64,000 bases of DNA, taken from Haliotis asinina. Lineage: Eukaryota; Mollusca; Gastropoda; Lepetellida; Haliotidae. The translations under genes and the position numbers were made by a program. Where the stretch lies: assembly GCF_037392515.1 (NCBI RefSeq), contig NC_090281.1, forward strand, positions 45,918,645 to 45,982,644. The letters run 5' to 3'. A model generated the notes under the pieces. That model was given only the letters and a program-made list of their open reading frames with translations, did not search any database and was not told the origin of the DNA. Shown in pieces: positions 32,901 to 46,043 of this stretch; position 1 is the stretch's first letter, and each line of letters opens with the position of its first letter.

Positions 32901-35900
32901 GACCAGTCAATCCAGTGATCAACAACATGAGCATCGATCTGCACAATTGGGAACCGATGACATGTGTCAACCAGGTCAGCGAACCTGACCAACCGATCCC
33001 GTTAGTAGCCTCTTACAACAAGTATAGTCACCTTTCGTGGCAAGCATTCGTTGCTGAAGGCCTATTCCAGGGTCCCTAATTTGGAAGTTGGATCACGTTG
33101 AATATTTCTATCTCTGTATTTTCGCTATAATCACTGTTTGAGTTTGATACGTTATTTTGCACTGAAATCGGAATCACCAGGGATATGAATTGGTCTGCAA
33201 GCTTACGTAATTCAAGGGTACTATGGTTAATGATAACACATCCCTTTGCTCTTGGTTTCACAGCAATATGGACTGATTTCCGATATTAGTTTTTCAAGTT
33301 TCAGTTATGAAGTAAAACGTAACATCTATTTGGAGATATAATATTAAGGGATAACAAAGAGGCTACGTATCCCTTCACTATAGAAAATAGTTCATGTATA
33401 ATTATTCATTTTGTCAATACAAGCAACAATTCTGATTCATACGCACAAGTAATAGCAACTAAGGGATGCTCGATTGGTGCCTTTCGGGATGACCATTTCT
33501 TGCCTAAAATGAAAGCAAATCCACTGTTGACACTCCACATTGCTGCCTAGGTTTAAGTGTGTATATTTAAATCATCGTTCCTCTTGTCACATGTCGGCGT
33601 TCTAGCAACTGTTCAAAGTAAATCATCCCTGAAATATTTTCAACAGATTCAACCGCTTTTTCAACCATTCTTCAGCAGCATCAAATACATTTACAAGTTG
33701 TTAACCCAACAGTTAGAAAGTTATATCATTTGAATGAATGGGCAATTAATGCATAAGTGATTCTTCTGGGCTTAATTATCATGGCGTGAAATATTAAATG
33801 AATTGTATCCCGTGTACGGACCGAGTCAAACGGCATTATACATATACCGATCCCAAAACCAAAGAAACCAACCAAATATGGACTTTGTCTTGTAAATCAA
33901 TGAAACAAATTTCAGGCCCGTGCAAGCCATGACAACATACCAGGCACAGACAACTGGAAGATCGGTGTGACGTCACTATTTGCATGGGCTATTGGCATTG
34001 CGCCCTTCAAGGATATTTTCTGGACGACCAGCGTTCAACCTGGAAATACTTACCGTATGGTGAAAGCTAGTTCGGAATCCACATCCATAGTTCATCTTCA
34101 CTGATTTTTTTTTCGTCTTCCCATGAGAATGTCTAGTCCATCTGAATATGTGTAATAAGTAACAATCCTGTAGAAGACTTCGTGAAAACACATCGTATAT
34201 CTTCAGTGGGTAATGTCCTGCAGATTCATCCGACCCATACACGCGCCTTAATGCTGCGGTTGCAACCTTAAGCACTGGACCAGTAGGCATTGGTGACATG
34301 GTTGGGGCTACAAACAAGACGCTCATCATGAAGTAGGTTGAAAGTTGTAATTTCATTCCAACGTATGTATATTTCCATATTTATGCACTGTTGATCCTGT
34401 AATGCACTTCTTTAGGTATTATTTTCACTTAATCAGTAATCAGTTTGCTCCACAATGGATATTCCTTACTTCGATCGATCACAAACAGTGATGTTATCGA
34501 TCACTTCTATTTTAATTATTCATTTATTTAATTATAAAATGACATCCAAAATAAGTTTTTTACCTTTCAAACTTAAAAATATCGACATCTGATACAGAAA
34601 AAAGACAGGTGAAACACATTTGATGTGAAATGCATAGTCCAAACGCAACAATGTTGTAAGTAGAATATGGTCACCGTGCACGGCATAAAACGCGAAAACT
34701 GAAAAATACGTGTTGTATCTACACCCGTAACCGCACATGCAATAAGGATATAAAAGTCATGCCGTGAGTATGTCAGACACCCGCAAAGGAAAAAGAACGC
34801 CAGAGCAATGCGACGACTGACACCAGAACAATGCGAGAGAGCCCTTGGTACGATACTCACGCAATGTTACACTACAAACAGGGCAGACATCAGACAGGCC
34901 AAAAACGTCCCATGAAGACCGGTACGCATCCTGCATCTCTGTAACCGCTTCCTGGCAGTGACGTCATCAGCGAGGAATGCCTTCGGGCACGTGGTGTGTC
35001 GACAGATAGTTGCCAGACGATTGAGAGCTCAGTAAAGGAGAGCGTACATGGGACAGCTGTTGTCAGCGCAACACCGTCTTCTGAGATTGAGAAACGTAAG
35101 ACGCCGGCAGCGAGGCAACTGGCAGAAAATCGTCTTCAGTGACGTGTGTCGATTCTGCTTATACAGGGCTGATGGTCGACAATGTGCATCGTAGGGGTGA
35201 ACTAACAACAGCTTGTTGTGTTCAAGAGGCCGTTCCGTATGGTGGAGGTGGTGTAATGGCATGGAGAGGGACTTATGGATTGGAGAGTAAACCATTGTCA
35301 TCGGAAACGGAATCTTGGCAGCTCAGGGGTACATTGACCAGATTCTTCGTCCAACCAAATACTTCGCCCTTCCATTTCTCTAGCCGCAGCCACCTGGTGT
35401 CCTTTACCAGCATGACAACACTAGGACCCATGTACCCCCAATTGGTGAGAATTTCATGGCAGCAAACAATGTCAACGTTTTGCCACGACCGGCACGATCC
35501 CCAGATTGAGCCCCTCTAGGATGCCATAGATCGACGTGTACCAACCAACCAACAGGCAAAAACTCATCCATGTCCTTCAGGAAGACAGGCATTGCATACC
35601 ACGTGGCGTCATCAGACGAATGACTTTTTCTGTGCGTCGGAGAGTTCTTGCGTGTAGAGGCACGGGAGGTCAGAGACGTGACGAATGGTCCGTGTCTCGA
35701 CGTTGAGGGATTTTCGGTTTGCTCTACCTCTTGTGCAGTTTTTGAACATTCGATTTTGACACCCCACCCCAATATCCGACCCAAATGTAATCCGATCAGT
35801 GTTAGTACTCACGTCTAGCGTTTCTCACTGTCACTTGATTTCCTCCACAGATCTGTAAATTCTGACGGCCTGATCTTGAAACCATCTCGACCAGCGACTG

Positions 35901-37980
35901 CAATTGACAACAGAATACGGAGGGTACTTGTGCACCTTTTTTTACAAATTATTCTAACAACCCAACCGTTTGGACTCTATTTCAAGCATATTTAGTCAGT
36001 TGCATTGTTCAGATGTAACAATGGACCATTAGACATGTTTGCTCTAAAGGGCGTAATGGATTCCAAAAGGCCGACTTAAGTCGTGCAAAGTATTTTATCA
36101 ACTTAACAAAGCTCCCACCTGCCCACTATAGGCTACTCTCCTGAACACCCTTCACTTCACCAGCCTCTTCTCCTCACATGTCAGTGACAAATCATAAGGG
36201 TATGACTGAATGAATGATGATGGGATTAGAGTAGAGCTTATCCAATGGCAAATAACATAAATCTGTGTATTTTATGATACTTACATGCCATGAAATGCCT
36301 TAAAAGAAATGAAAAGTTTATATGTACCAAGTTTTCAAGAAATGGCGTGAATTACCTTTATAGATTGGAAGGTATATCATGCATGTTTTCAAGATGGCCT
36401 GGTCCGACTTTGAGGGTCCTGATGGGGAGGTATGGTCCACGTATTCAGATTTTGGTGGAAAAAACAAATACGGTATCATCCTCGCTGCCGATCTTCAGGG
36501 AAACTACACCATGACTCCATGCATGGCTGGATTTCAAGGGGTAGGACATAACGATTTCTCTTCCTTATTTCTGCTGTCACATCATTCCCATAGAATATAT
36601 ACATGTGCAAATAGAACCACTCATGCAGCTAAAATGGACGTTGGTATTTCCAGTTTCCTACATCCATGGTTTTCCCGGCCAATAGTCCCAACAAGACCCA
36701 GCCCTTGACAGACCCCCAGCCTTTGACAATGAGTGGATGTACCATGGCTGACTTCTGTCTCTTCTATGTATCTCCTGTACTGACCATCAATGGGTAGGTG
36801 TATTCATTTCAAATCATACAGATGGATGTGAATACCCAAACCGTACCAAACAAATATTATGTATACTATATACCTATATACTGTAAAACAATACTGCAAT
36901 GGCACAATATTCTTTATTAATATGTCAATTAAATATGCCTATGTCAAATTTTTGGCGTGTATATATAATCAGTTTACGTAATTGGGTTGCAATAATATGT
37001 GTCAGCCAAGTCAGCGACTATATATGAAGGAGAGCTGTGAAAGGTTTTAAAGTTCTGCACCTGATTACCACCAATTTCAGTCAAAGTCAGATTTGTTGCC
37101 ATGGGCACGCAGACACTATTTTATTCAGAGAGCCCAAACCTATCAAAACGTACGAGGACAACGCAACCTTTGCGACAAGCTTGGTGAATACAGATTGAAC
37201 GGTTATTAAATTGTGCTCGGTCAAAGTCAAACATGTTGCCTTGAAAATGCAAAATGATATTTTATTCAGAAATCCAATACTGTTAAATGGTACCAGTTCT
37301 CCTCAAGACCTATCTATCTGCTAAGTTTGGTGACGAAATATTGAAGCTTTGAACTTCTGTTCCGGAAAAGATCACCAACGTTGCCTGGGATATCTAAAAG
37401 GACATGTGTCATGTGAGAAATGTGCGAACGTTTCATCAAAGTCAAACGCATTAAGGGGGTTTACTTAATCAGTTGATATAATTTGACGATATCATTAAAG
37501 ATATCACATTATCGACTGGTGGAAAGGTAGAAATGTATATGACAGTTTCCAAAAGGGTGTGTACTTTTGACATCAAGTGATTATAAAATATGCAATTGGA
37601 CTCAATGTAAACAAACGCTACAGGTATTGTGGATTAGGGTGTTTTTGCTGTTCTTTCTAATTGAAAGCTTTATTGGATTAAAATGAAATAATAAGGCATG
37701 TGTTTTGTCTGAAAGAAGTCAGCAGCGATATATTTATTTCCCCGACAGCAAACAAGTTCTCATCCAAGGTGAGTTAGACAAGTGGGTGCCGATGTCACCC
37801 CAGAGAGTGACGGCCATCAACATTGCCGATGACATCACCATCAGTCTCACTGGCGCTGCCTACGAAACTGTCTCCTTCTGGTTCAACGTGGATGGTAAAT
37901 CTTCACCTGTGACATGTACCTTGGGAGCAGCGGGACTAGCCACTCTCAGCTTCACAGCAGGCCTATGTCGTGGAGTATAA
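26964..37980 (+). CDS. Gene B: secreted glycoside-hydrolase-like protein, 761 aa
   Basis: Exons: 26964-27006, 28050-28375, 28731-28885, 29172-29424, 29596-29701, 30099-30195, 30500-30592, 31007-31057, 31390-31474, 31580-31639, 32019-32195, 33916-34054, 34224-34332, 35851-35923, 36394-36540, 36654-36793, 37749-37980. Every intron is GT-AG, with the same phases as gene A; the stop is TAA. Exon 1 encodes a hydrophobic signal peptide (MACIYLLLYVSLWAG); its start was chosen by match to gene C (MACIHLVLSLLL). Candidate catalytic Asp are D424 (YEQD) and D488 (ARASHDN). Versus gene A, YWMDNGAYYYY became a YGTDSGAYYCY form, DEWWYY became DVTWYS, and PVVAHSMYWS became PVFGYNPFWS. The candidate Asp are kept, so a changed substrate pocket is more likely than loss of the fold. 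Introns hold SINEs and a Tc1 relic. Confidence 0.9.
27881..27936 (+). pseudogene. Orphan stub of an older exon 2 in gene B intron 1
   Basis: After a good acceptor (CTTCCATTTTAG) comes GTGTCTTCCAGGGAAAGCAG and the first ~15 family codons of exon 2 (GKQDFAVNVNNDGTY). The sequence then jumps at ~27937 into the shared intron 1 tract that leads to the complete exon 2 at 28050. It looks like the original exon 2, cut off when a fresh intron-plus-exon 2 copy was inserted. It would still splice in phase to exon 1. Confidence 0.75.
31703..31953 (-). repeat. SINE in gene B intron 10
   Basis: Full-length copy of the common SINE, reverse orientation, ending TGAGTGCGGCGTAAAACTAA. It is flanked by an 11-bp direct repeat TCTTATTTTAG (31692-31702 and 31954-31964), a target-site duplication. 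Confidence 0.85.
32825..33078 (+). repeat. SINE in gene B intron 11
   Basis: Forward copy from GTGAGTTAGTTTAGTTTTAC through GCCGCACTTGGCAATATTAC and the GATCCCGTTAGTAGCCTCTT body to GCTGAAGGCCTATTCCAGGG. The rest of this 1.7-kb intron (32196-33915) shows nothing recognisable. Confidence 0.85.
34780..35680 (+). mobile_element. Degraded Tc1-like element in gene B intron 13
   Basis: Conceptual pieces match the transposase of the intact Tc1 at 6101-7093: an ACCGGTACGCATCCTGC block (DRY), CTGTAACCGCTTCCTGGCAG (NRFLA), GCATCGTAGGGGTGAACTAA and CCAGCATGACAACACTAGGA (HDNTR). Many stops and frameshifts are present. The ends were not identified. Confidence 0.65.
36960..37500 (+). repeat. Diverged tandem copies in gene B intron 16
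   Basis: TCAAAGTCAGATTTGTTGCC at 37081 and TCAAAGTCAAACATGTTGCC at 37221 begin two ~140-bp related stretches. Both later contain a TATTTTATTCAGA block. A third TCAAAGTCAAACGCATTAAG lies near 37437. Confidence 0.5.
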
Positions 37981-38031
37981 AAAACAATGGCGTTTCAGTA
38001 GTGTTTTGCAATAGTAACAGCTGAATAACTC

Positions 38032-38037
38032 AATAAA
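38032..38037 (+). promoter_or_regulatory. Polyadenylation signal, gene B
   Basis: AATAAA lies 52 bases after the gene B stop codon, an ordinary spacing for a short 3' UTR. Confidence 0.6.
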
Positions 38038-38406
38038 GGAAATATGAGTTTTTAATATGATGTATATCTCTAGGGTAGTGTGTCATTTGGAGCTCAGTTC
38101 TGGGCAGAAAAGACTCAAGGTTAGAGTAAGATAAGCAAATGCTTGAGTTTTCTGTCTCGAAAGCTCTGTTGTCATTTATCCCTTTGTTTGCCTGATACAC
38201 GTATAGTGCAATTTAACGTGTCTGGGGCTGCTATTTGGACAATGTATTTTTATTATAGGATAATTATATGGCGCATACATCCATGCAACTAGTATATGCA
38301 CAAGGCGCATGGAGTGTTCCCGTGATTCTACATTGTAACCTACAGAACTCCCTAGGGAGTATTCAACTCATGCTGTCTGTTAAGTCTTCACATAGCCTCA
38401 TCCCTA

Positions 38407-38690
38407 CCCAGTTGGATATAGTAACAGTGTTTTGTCCTGTGATACTGCACGTCACAATACACACAACTAGATGTCTGCACGTTTTCTTGTGTTCACCATC
38501 AGCTCACCTACCATCGGATGAGTGGGTTCTTTAATGTGCACTGAATTCTGTACTGCTGTAGTGGTTATGTCATCACTGAAAGAACCTGCAAGTGATGTTT
38601 TTTACACCCGGGCACAAGTGAGGATCGATGCAGGCATCTTTCGCTTACTAAACGCCTTCGCCCACCATGCCCCCAATGCGACTGTCGTTA
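38407..38690. repeat. Dispersed repeat shared with 4500-4785
   Basis: It contains AACTAGATGTCTGCACG, GGGTTCTTTAATGTGCACTG and TTTTTTACACCCGGGCACAA, ending CGCCCACCATGC. The blocks match 4500-4785 in order. The class is unknown. Confidence 0.4.
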
Positions 38691-39432
38691 ATTTATAGTG
38701 TCCAGGACTATGATATCAATCTCTCTTACCTATATAGCAACATTATCGTGGAGCTTTAAAACCCGGTGTCAAGAGAGACTATCGCGGATTCGGGATTCAA
38801 ACCAAATGTAGGCGCTACTGATGACTGGTTTTGTTAGATTTGTTTCTGGTCGCATAAGTGGAATTGTTGCTTTGTCACTTATGCCAAGCTCTGTGAGCAT
38901 ATATTTACGGTAGTAATGAATAGAGACCTTTTAGAAAATGGTCAAATGTGATGTCATTTCATATTTGAGATATCACTTCTCTGTAAAGTACATATTCTCG
39001 TTACAACATTCTCAGAACTAGGCACCAATTTGTCGCATGCAAAGTCAGCGATCTGACCCACTCACCCACCCAGACCTCCATAACGATGGACGTCTTGCAA
39101 CTTGTAGTCTGGATCACGTCCTTTATGTAGTTCTCTGATAAGTATAAATTTCCAAATTTACACTAATCACAGAGGTACACAAAGTGTACCGTCATCGTTT
39201 TCGTCATTTTACCACCATCATCACTTAATCGGTGATTAATATAATGCCATACAGTATAAACTTTGAATGATGCAGGAAATGGCAATTAGCGTGAGTGCAA
39301 GGGATTGCACGTCACATACAAAAATACAACGTAAAAAGTACTGGGACACAGCACCCAACCGTGGAAAGCGAGATGCGTTGGGAATTCGATTCGTCAATAT
39401 GAAACGCGCAAATAAATATCAATACAATCAGA

Positions 39433-39640
39433 GAATGTGAGTGAGTGATGGTCTTTTGTGCCATATTCCTGCTATCTGTCGGCGGTTTGTAAATAATCAA
39501 GTCTGGCGATCCAGTGATCAACAGTATGAGCATCGATCTACTCAATTGACATGTGTCAACTAAGTCACCGAGCTTGACCACCTGACCCCGTCCGTCGCCA
39601 ACTGCGACAAGCATGAATTATTGAAGACCAATTGTTCACA
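39433..39640 (+). repeat. Degraded SINE between genes B and C
   Basis: Body blocks GGCGGTTTGTAAATAATCAA, AGCATCGATCTACTCAATTG and CATGTGTCAACTAAGTCACC in normal order, with several small losses. The remaining spacer (38700-39430 and 39640-40400) shows no gene. Confidence 0.7.
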
Positions 39641-40409
39641 GACACAACAGGATCAAAAGAGGGCCAGATCGACTAAGGAAGGAAAACATTATACATAAAG
39701 GATAGTAACTTACCAACATAGCATAATCACATGGTGAAATGAAAACTGATAAAAGACAACAATATAAATGCGTCTACTATTTAACGTCAAATAGAACTGA
39801 ATTGGTAAGATAACAATCATATTTTGGATATTTGATTTATACGCATGGCAGTGGAAATGGTTAAATAACGTAACTGCAGCCTGTGTGTAGTCAAGTCTAG
39901 ATATTCGTACACAGTCAGTCAAGTCACACTGTCACTTCATCTGTTTACCTTGCTACTGACAGCTATTAGAACTACTTGTGAGATAGATTCTGGATTTCGT
40001 CTGAGATTATTTTCAACTTCACACAGAGCGCAATGACGTTTAATGTCACTCTTCTTTATTGGCATCACTGGCATTGATCTGACATCACGCTGAGCTTCAG
40101 GGATGTTGGCACACATGGTTAAATGTGTCATCCTTATCCAAACTTTACACCCAACCTTAACAAAGCACTGCTATCTCTGATACAGATCAACACTGTGAGC
40201 ATTACATCAAGTAGTGTTCGTTTTCTCCTCAAACATATTTAAGCACCAGTTGAGCGATGATGAAAATGAAATATATTTGCAGAACAGTTATCCAGACAGT
40301 AAGTCATTGTGTTCCTGTAGTCAGTCAATTCGGTTGGATGTAGAGAAATGCCTTTGTAAATTGACATCTGTCTAAATTATTCACACAACCTTGACATAAC
40401 TCAGATGTA

Positions 40410-40428
40410 ATCTCAGATAGTGAACGAC
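40410..40428 (+). promoter_or_regulatory. 19-bp motif upstream of gene C
   Basis: This is the same 19 bases as at 26884-26902 upstream of gene B. It is the longest exact match I noticed between the two upstream regions. Confidence 0.6.
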
Positions 40429-40507
40429 CTTGTGTCCATCAGTTACATCAAGTGATATGATATGTGATAAGTCATGTGATTTGATTGCGAGCCAGTATCA
40501 GTAGAAG

Positions 40508-43500
40508 ATGTTCTCTATGGCATGCATACACCTGGTTCTGTCTCTGTTGCTCTGTGTTGGTAAGTATACCTGTTCACATTGACAATATACACGACAATGC
40601 CCCTTTCATTATGAAAACAGTTCACCTTACAGGAAACTTAGCATATTTCTACTTGTTTGGAGATAAATGAGTTTAAATAGTGAGCGAGTGAGTTAGTTAC
40701 TTTTTACGCCACACTCAGCAATATTACAATTCTATGGTGGCGGTTTGTGAACAATCGAGTTTGGACCAGACCACCAAGTGATCAACAGCATGATCGACTT
40801 GCGCAATTGGGAACCGATGACGTGTCAGCGAGCCTGACCACCCGATCCCGTTAGTCGCCTCTTACGACAAGCATAGTTGCCTTTTATGGCAAGCATGGGT
40901 TGCTGAAGGCCTATTCTACCCCGGACCTTCACAGGTTATAAATAAGGTTAAACAAGTAGCTATAGTTCTTTTTATAAAATCTGACAAAAATGTACTTGCT
41001 CGTGAGTAAATAATACATTATTTCCATCGGTCACCATAAAATAAGTACATGCTAGGCTTGTATAAACAAATGGGATTATCATTCATTTACCATTACCATA
41101 TCAACTGAATATCTGTCGGTTAGTAAGGTCGGATACAGTCAAAGGATTTAACGTTACTGTCCTTGTTCATTCAGGACCAACCAGTTCCTATCTTATACTT
41201 GACATATGTACCCAGCAGTGAAGCGGGATATGTTTTGAATTAAACCTATTAGGCACAATGTAAAAAAGACACACCTTCCACTTTCTTTGGCAGGCAATCA
41301 CCATTGTTACAACTAAGATTACTATTTGTAAATAATGAACCTCATAGATAACAGACCAAGTGCCCGATACAGATCATAATAGTTGGAGTAAAACCCACAT
41401 TATCATCCATGTCCAAAGTATTGATTATTCAAAGTCCGTTTTGTGGCTGAAACAAAATTTCTCATTCTTTATCACTTTCCTTATGTCGTCTGCTTATCAT
41501 GATATATAACAGTTGTTAGTCTAGGGTATATAACAGTCGTTAGTCTAGGGTATAACGTGTGGTGTCCACCGCCGTGCAATTTTCCAGGAATGTTACACGT
41601 CAAACCATATTCACTAACTTACTTAACGTCAAGGCATCAGACGATCCTGGTGTACTGATTATTTTGTTTCTACAGTTCACATAGTCATAAGCTATTTTTA
41701 ACTTCAGCAATCTCTGTGGGAAAGCAGGACTTTGCTGTGAACGTCAACAATGACGGCACATACAACGTCGTGGTTCAGGGAGATGTGTGGCTGAAGAGTG
41801 CGCCCACCTTCTTCAGAGCTGATGGTCAAGTATTCTCCTCTGCTGATGGATCTCTGAAACTGGTCAAGAACACTCAGTCCAGTGGTGAGGACGTCGTCGG
41901 GCAGTGGGAGGCCAACAACTTCTTGTACCAGGCAGGGTCCAGTCAGATTGAGGCCAGCTTTGTACAGTACACACCAGATCCAAGCATATTCACCTACAAC
42001 AATCCAGCCTTACCGTTCATGTTGTTCAAACAGGTGAGTACGTCCAGCCTGGGGTTGTGAATGTACTTTACAATTTCAGTATAAACTTTTCATTTCATAT
42101 CACAAACCTTGCATTTGCACATTTAGATTTTGGCCTTAAGTTTTTAATTTCACCAGTGACTATACCTTGTCATCAGTGCAGCACTAAACACTATTTATGT
42201 GATCAGATGACTGCTATGCTGAAGATCTAAGACGTTTTGCCTCGAAATGTTGTGGAAGTGTACGCTGACGAACTGTAAGTACATGTTTTCTTTCATCAAC
42301 GTTTTCGTTCAACAGCGTTACATCAATGGAGCAAACAACACCGCCTCCAACAGCACACACTCCACCATTTCTGGCTTTCCTGGATTTCTCATTCAAGAGT
42401 CAACCATTCCAGTGGGATATCTGAGTTATGGAGGATTGATGTTTGGATTCAAGGGTCTCATGGCTGGGCAGTAAGTACTCGCATGTTAAAATGAAAATGT
42501 GTTTGACATGTTGAAGGGACGACAAACAGCCCGGCAATATCAACTGTACGTGAATGCTAGTCTATTCTTGATAAGTTAAAACCTCTTTGTTTGAGGACGA
42601 AATGGTGGCATCTTAAAAAAGCAAGTGTACCACCTCTTGCAAGTATGGTATTATTTCTTTCCATTCGAAGGACGCGATATCTCGTCTGGGGGATCACAAC
42701 CCTTCAACACGAGACTACTTTTAGCAGCTTGACACTTACATACGAGGGACGTGATATCATGTCTCCGTGGTTGCAACGGTTGACATGAACCATTCACGAG
42801 GAACAAACCATCAAAACCCATATGAACTTTTTTTTCCCAAAATATCATCATTCACATTTATTAAATTATTCCAGACTAAAAGAGAATATATTAGGTCGTC
42901 TTTAGCCCAGAAGCATTGGTAATGCAGGGTTTTCTTCAACTCAGACAACAGTGTGGCAATTGTGACAATTGTTTTCAATGCTGTGATTACACTACGGTGG
43001 AAGAACAACCATAAATTAGTAGATACAGGTCATCACTTAGAATTATAGGGTCATGACATTCGCTGAACGAATGAAACGTGTGTTGCCTGTGATAACAGTT
43101 ATAAGAGCAGTCAACAGTCAAGGAACATTGCTAACAACCAAACGTCGTAATGGCTACTCTCATCATCACAAATGGCTCATAGAACTTGACTTTCAGTCCA
43201 ATACGATTTTCACGACTAGCCATTTAACACTGTGTTGTCGCCGAATGTCGAGATCATACGTGGTTTGGGCCAGGGGAGATAATCAAGCAATTTCTAAATA
43301 ATGCACTGTCACAAAGGTACGTTAATTGCATTCGAAGGACGAGGATACACGGCTAAAACACTGTGAAACATGTTTAGTATGAGTAGGCGAGTTATCGCGT
43401 TCCTTGTATGAAAACACTGTCGAAAAATCGAAGGTAATATCTCCTTCGAAATCACAGGCTACGAATGGAAAAGTCTGGTCGTATGCAAGGGTTGTATATG

Positions 43501-45978
43501 CCTTGACTTGATATGTCGTCCTTGGGATACATGTGCATCTGTGAAAAGGTTAACTCGTATGAAAAGATTTGTACAATAACGTGTTATACAATCAATGACA
43601 ACTGTTTTATACCTTTACTAAAGATGGGGACCATCATTCAAAATCGACGACGGGATCGAAGGTGGACCTCTAGCTCTATTTGACCGAGTGAAGACTGCAA
43701 ATACACTAATTATCTCCCCTGCCAGTCGGTTTATGTCGTCATCAATATGGCGTCAGAACTCCAGCACAGGAGGAGACAATGTCTACTGGGGGACGATGGG
43801 AGGAGTTGAAAATGTTCCTCTTGGTGTTGAAACCAGTTTTATTCTTTTCTGTGGAAACCAAGGCATTAACAAGGTAACAGTTTCAGGTTTGTTTTTCAGG
43901 TTTGTTTCTGTTACAGTCGTGCATTTGATCTAAACAGATACCTACGTTTCGATGTCTGTGTTTGACTTCACACGCTTCAATACTAAAATCCATATTTCTC
44001 CTTCAAAACCTTCCAAAAACATGGTAATGTACCTTAGAAAAATACATTGATCATGGTTGCAGGCCTTCGTAAGCTGGGGGCAAATCTTGAAACAATGGCA
44101 CGGCCGTACAGATCAATATGTCAAGTCCGACTTCACGTTAAACTATTTAGCATACGGAACAGACAATGGTGAGGATATATGGGGATGCTTTGATTTGATT
44201 GTCAACATTTTGCAGTTTTGGTGCTGAACCGAAAAAAGTGCAATATATCCAGCAGACAAAAGATACCTTATCTATTATCTTTGCACAACATAATTCCACA
44301 ATTAGCGTAACCTGAGGTTGTTCCGAGTTACCACGGACATCGTTATCATATTGTTACACATGTTGCCAAGTGAAAGGCTCACTCGTCATCATTCATTTAT
44401 GGTAAACAATGCCTTTGGCTGAAAGTAAATGGACTGGTGACAGAGCTCGACATTGCGTAATTCCTGAGAGTGCCTCTCAATCTGTAACAGATCTTTAATG
44501 TGGTGCAAGAGTCTTTAATGTCATAAGGCAAGTGTCTTTGCCAAAACGATTGCTCCTTGTTGTAATTACCGGTTTTTTTTGTTTTGTCTTTTTTTTTTTT
44601 TTTTTTTTTTTGTTGTTGTTTTTTTTTGTGAACACACCCGAAGAGAACGTGTTGTTTATTCAGGGGCGTACTACTGTTGGCGTTCCGAGGAAGGAAAGAA
44701 CTACCAGGACACAGTGTTGGACATCAAGAGCTATATGGCAGAGATAGGGGTGCCTATCAAGTTAGTGAACATGTGCATGCTTTCAATACTTTTGTTACAA
44801 CACATGTAAGATGAATTAAAAGTTCTCTCCCAAAGTATGCCCCGTGAAAAAGAAACATTTAGTTATCTGTTGTCGAATCTCACATGCATGAATCGTTTTC
44901 CAAAGAATACTACCCTTACAGTATGTTTTCTACAACTAGCTGGTTGTGATTCTCTGTGTCGACTGGGAAAATGACTGGAACAATCCTCATAGCATGCTTG
45001 ACTATTAGCGGCATTTAGAATGTGTTATGGATGACCAAGATATTTCATCGATTATCTTTTTAATCTTTCCCACGCAGCGTTTCGGGGTCATTGTAGATTC
45101 CTTCATTAGGTGAAATGACAGTTGATACTACGACGTCGATCCTATGACGTCATAACAGCGCCTAAAATATCTCAGTATTCTTTATATTGTTTGCCTGCTA
45201 TAAACAGTTGGTCAGAATCTTTCTTGTATTGGGTGCCTTAGTCACAATAATAACGATGTTGTTAATTTGCTAGTTACGACCAGAACGGCATACTCCTGTG
45301 ATACTGGCCTTGCTATTTACTTGCAAGGTACATGCAATGTGACGCAACAGCACCGTGGTACGCTGACTGTTACAATGGAGATGTGAATTTTAAAACTGAA
45401 ATCTTTTTCCGAACAAAAATACATTTACGTTATGTTTTACGTGTAGGGACCAATTCTCTTTCTTCTGCTTGGTTAGTTTCTTTGAGACAAATGACGAAAT
45501 AATCCGAGAAGTCATCATATTGTTTAAATACGGCAGCGTATTAGGGCCACGGTGAAAACTTTTTTGGTGTCACTATCTCCTACCTATGACTTAGTATCTC
45601 CTACGTAGGACTTACTATTTCCTACGTAGGACTTATTATCACCTTCGTACGACTTACTATCATCTACGTAGGAGATACTAAGTCCGACATAGAAGATAGT
45701 GAGTGTTTTACCTGAGTCTAGACTTTTAATGGGTAGTATAGTTGTTGCATATTACTTTCATGTGTTGGACCGACTGTTGTACTTTATTGCCTCGCGTTCA
45801 ATTTGCCATATTGTTACGCGTTGCAGTTACATTTTTCTATTCAGCACTTTTACACTCGTGTCATAACGAGAATTTCATATCGGAAACTGCCCCCCCCCCT
45901 CCTCTCTGTGTGTGCGTTCGTGAGTGCGTGTGTGTATACCCATAACTGCAGTTAGATCAAGGTCCACGTCACCCAAAC

Positions 45979-46043
<65 letters not shown>

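Noticed and set aside
35139-35519. 126-codon frame in gene B intron 13
   Set aside because: It is part of the decayed Tc1-like element, not a host exon.
44532-44809. Phe-rich open frames near gene C exon 6
   Set aside because: They come from translating the poly-T tract; the true exon is 44664-44760.
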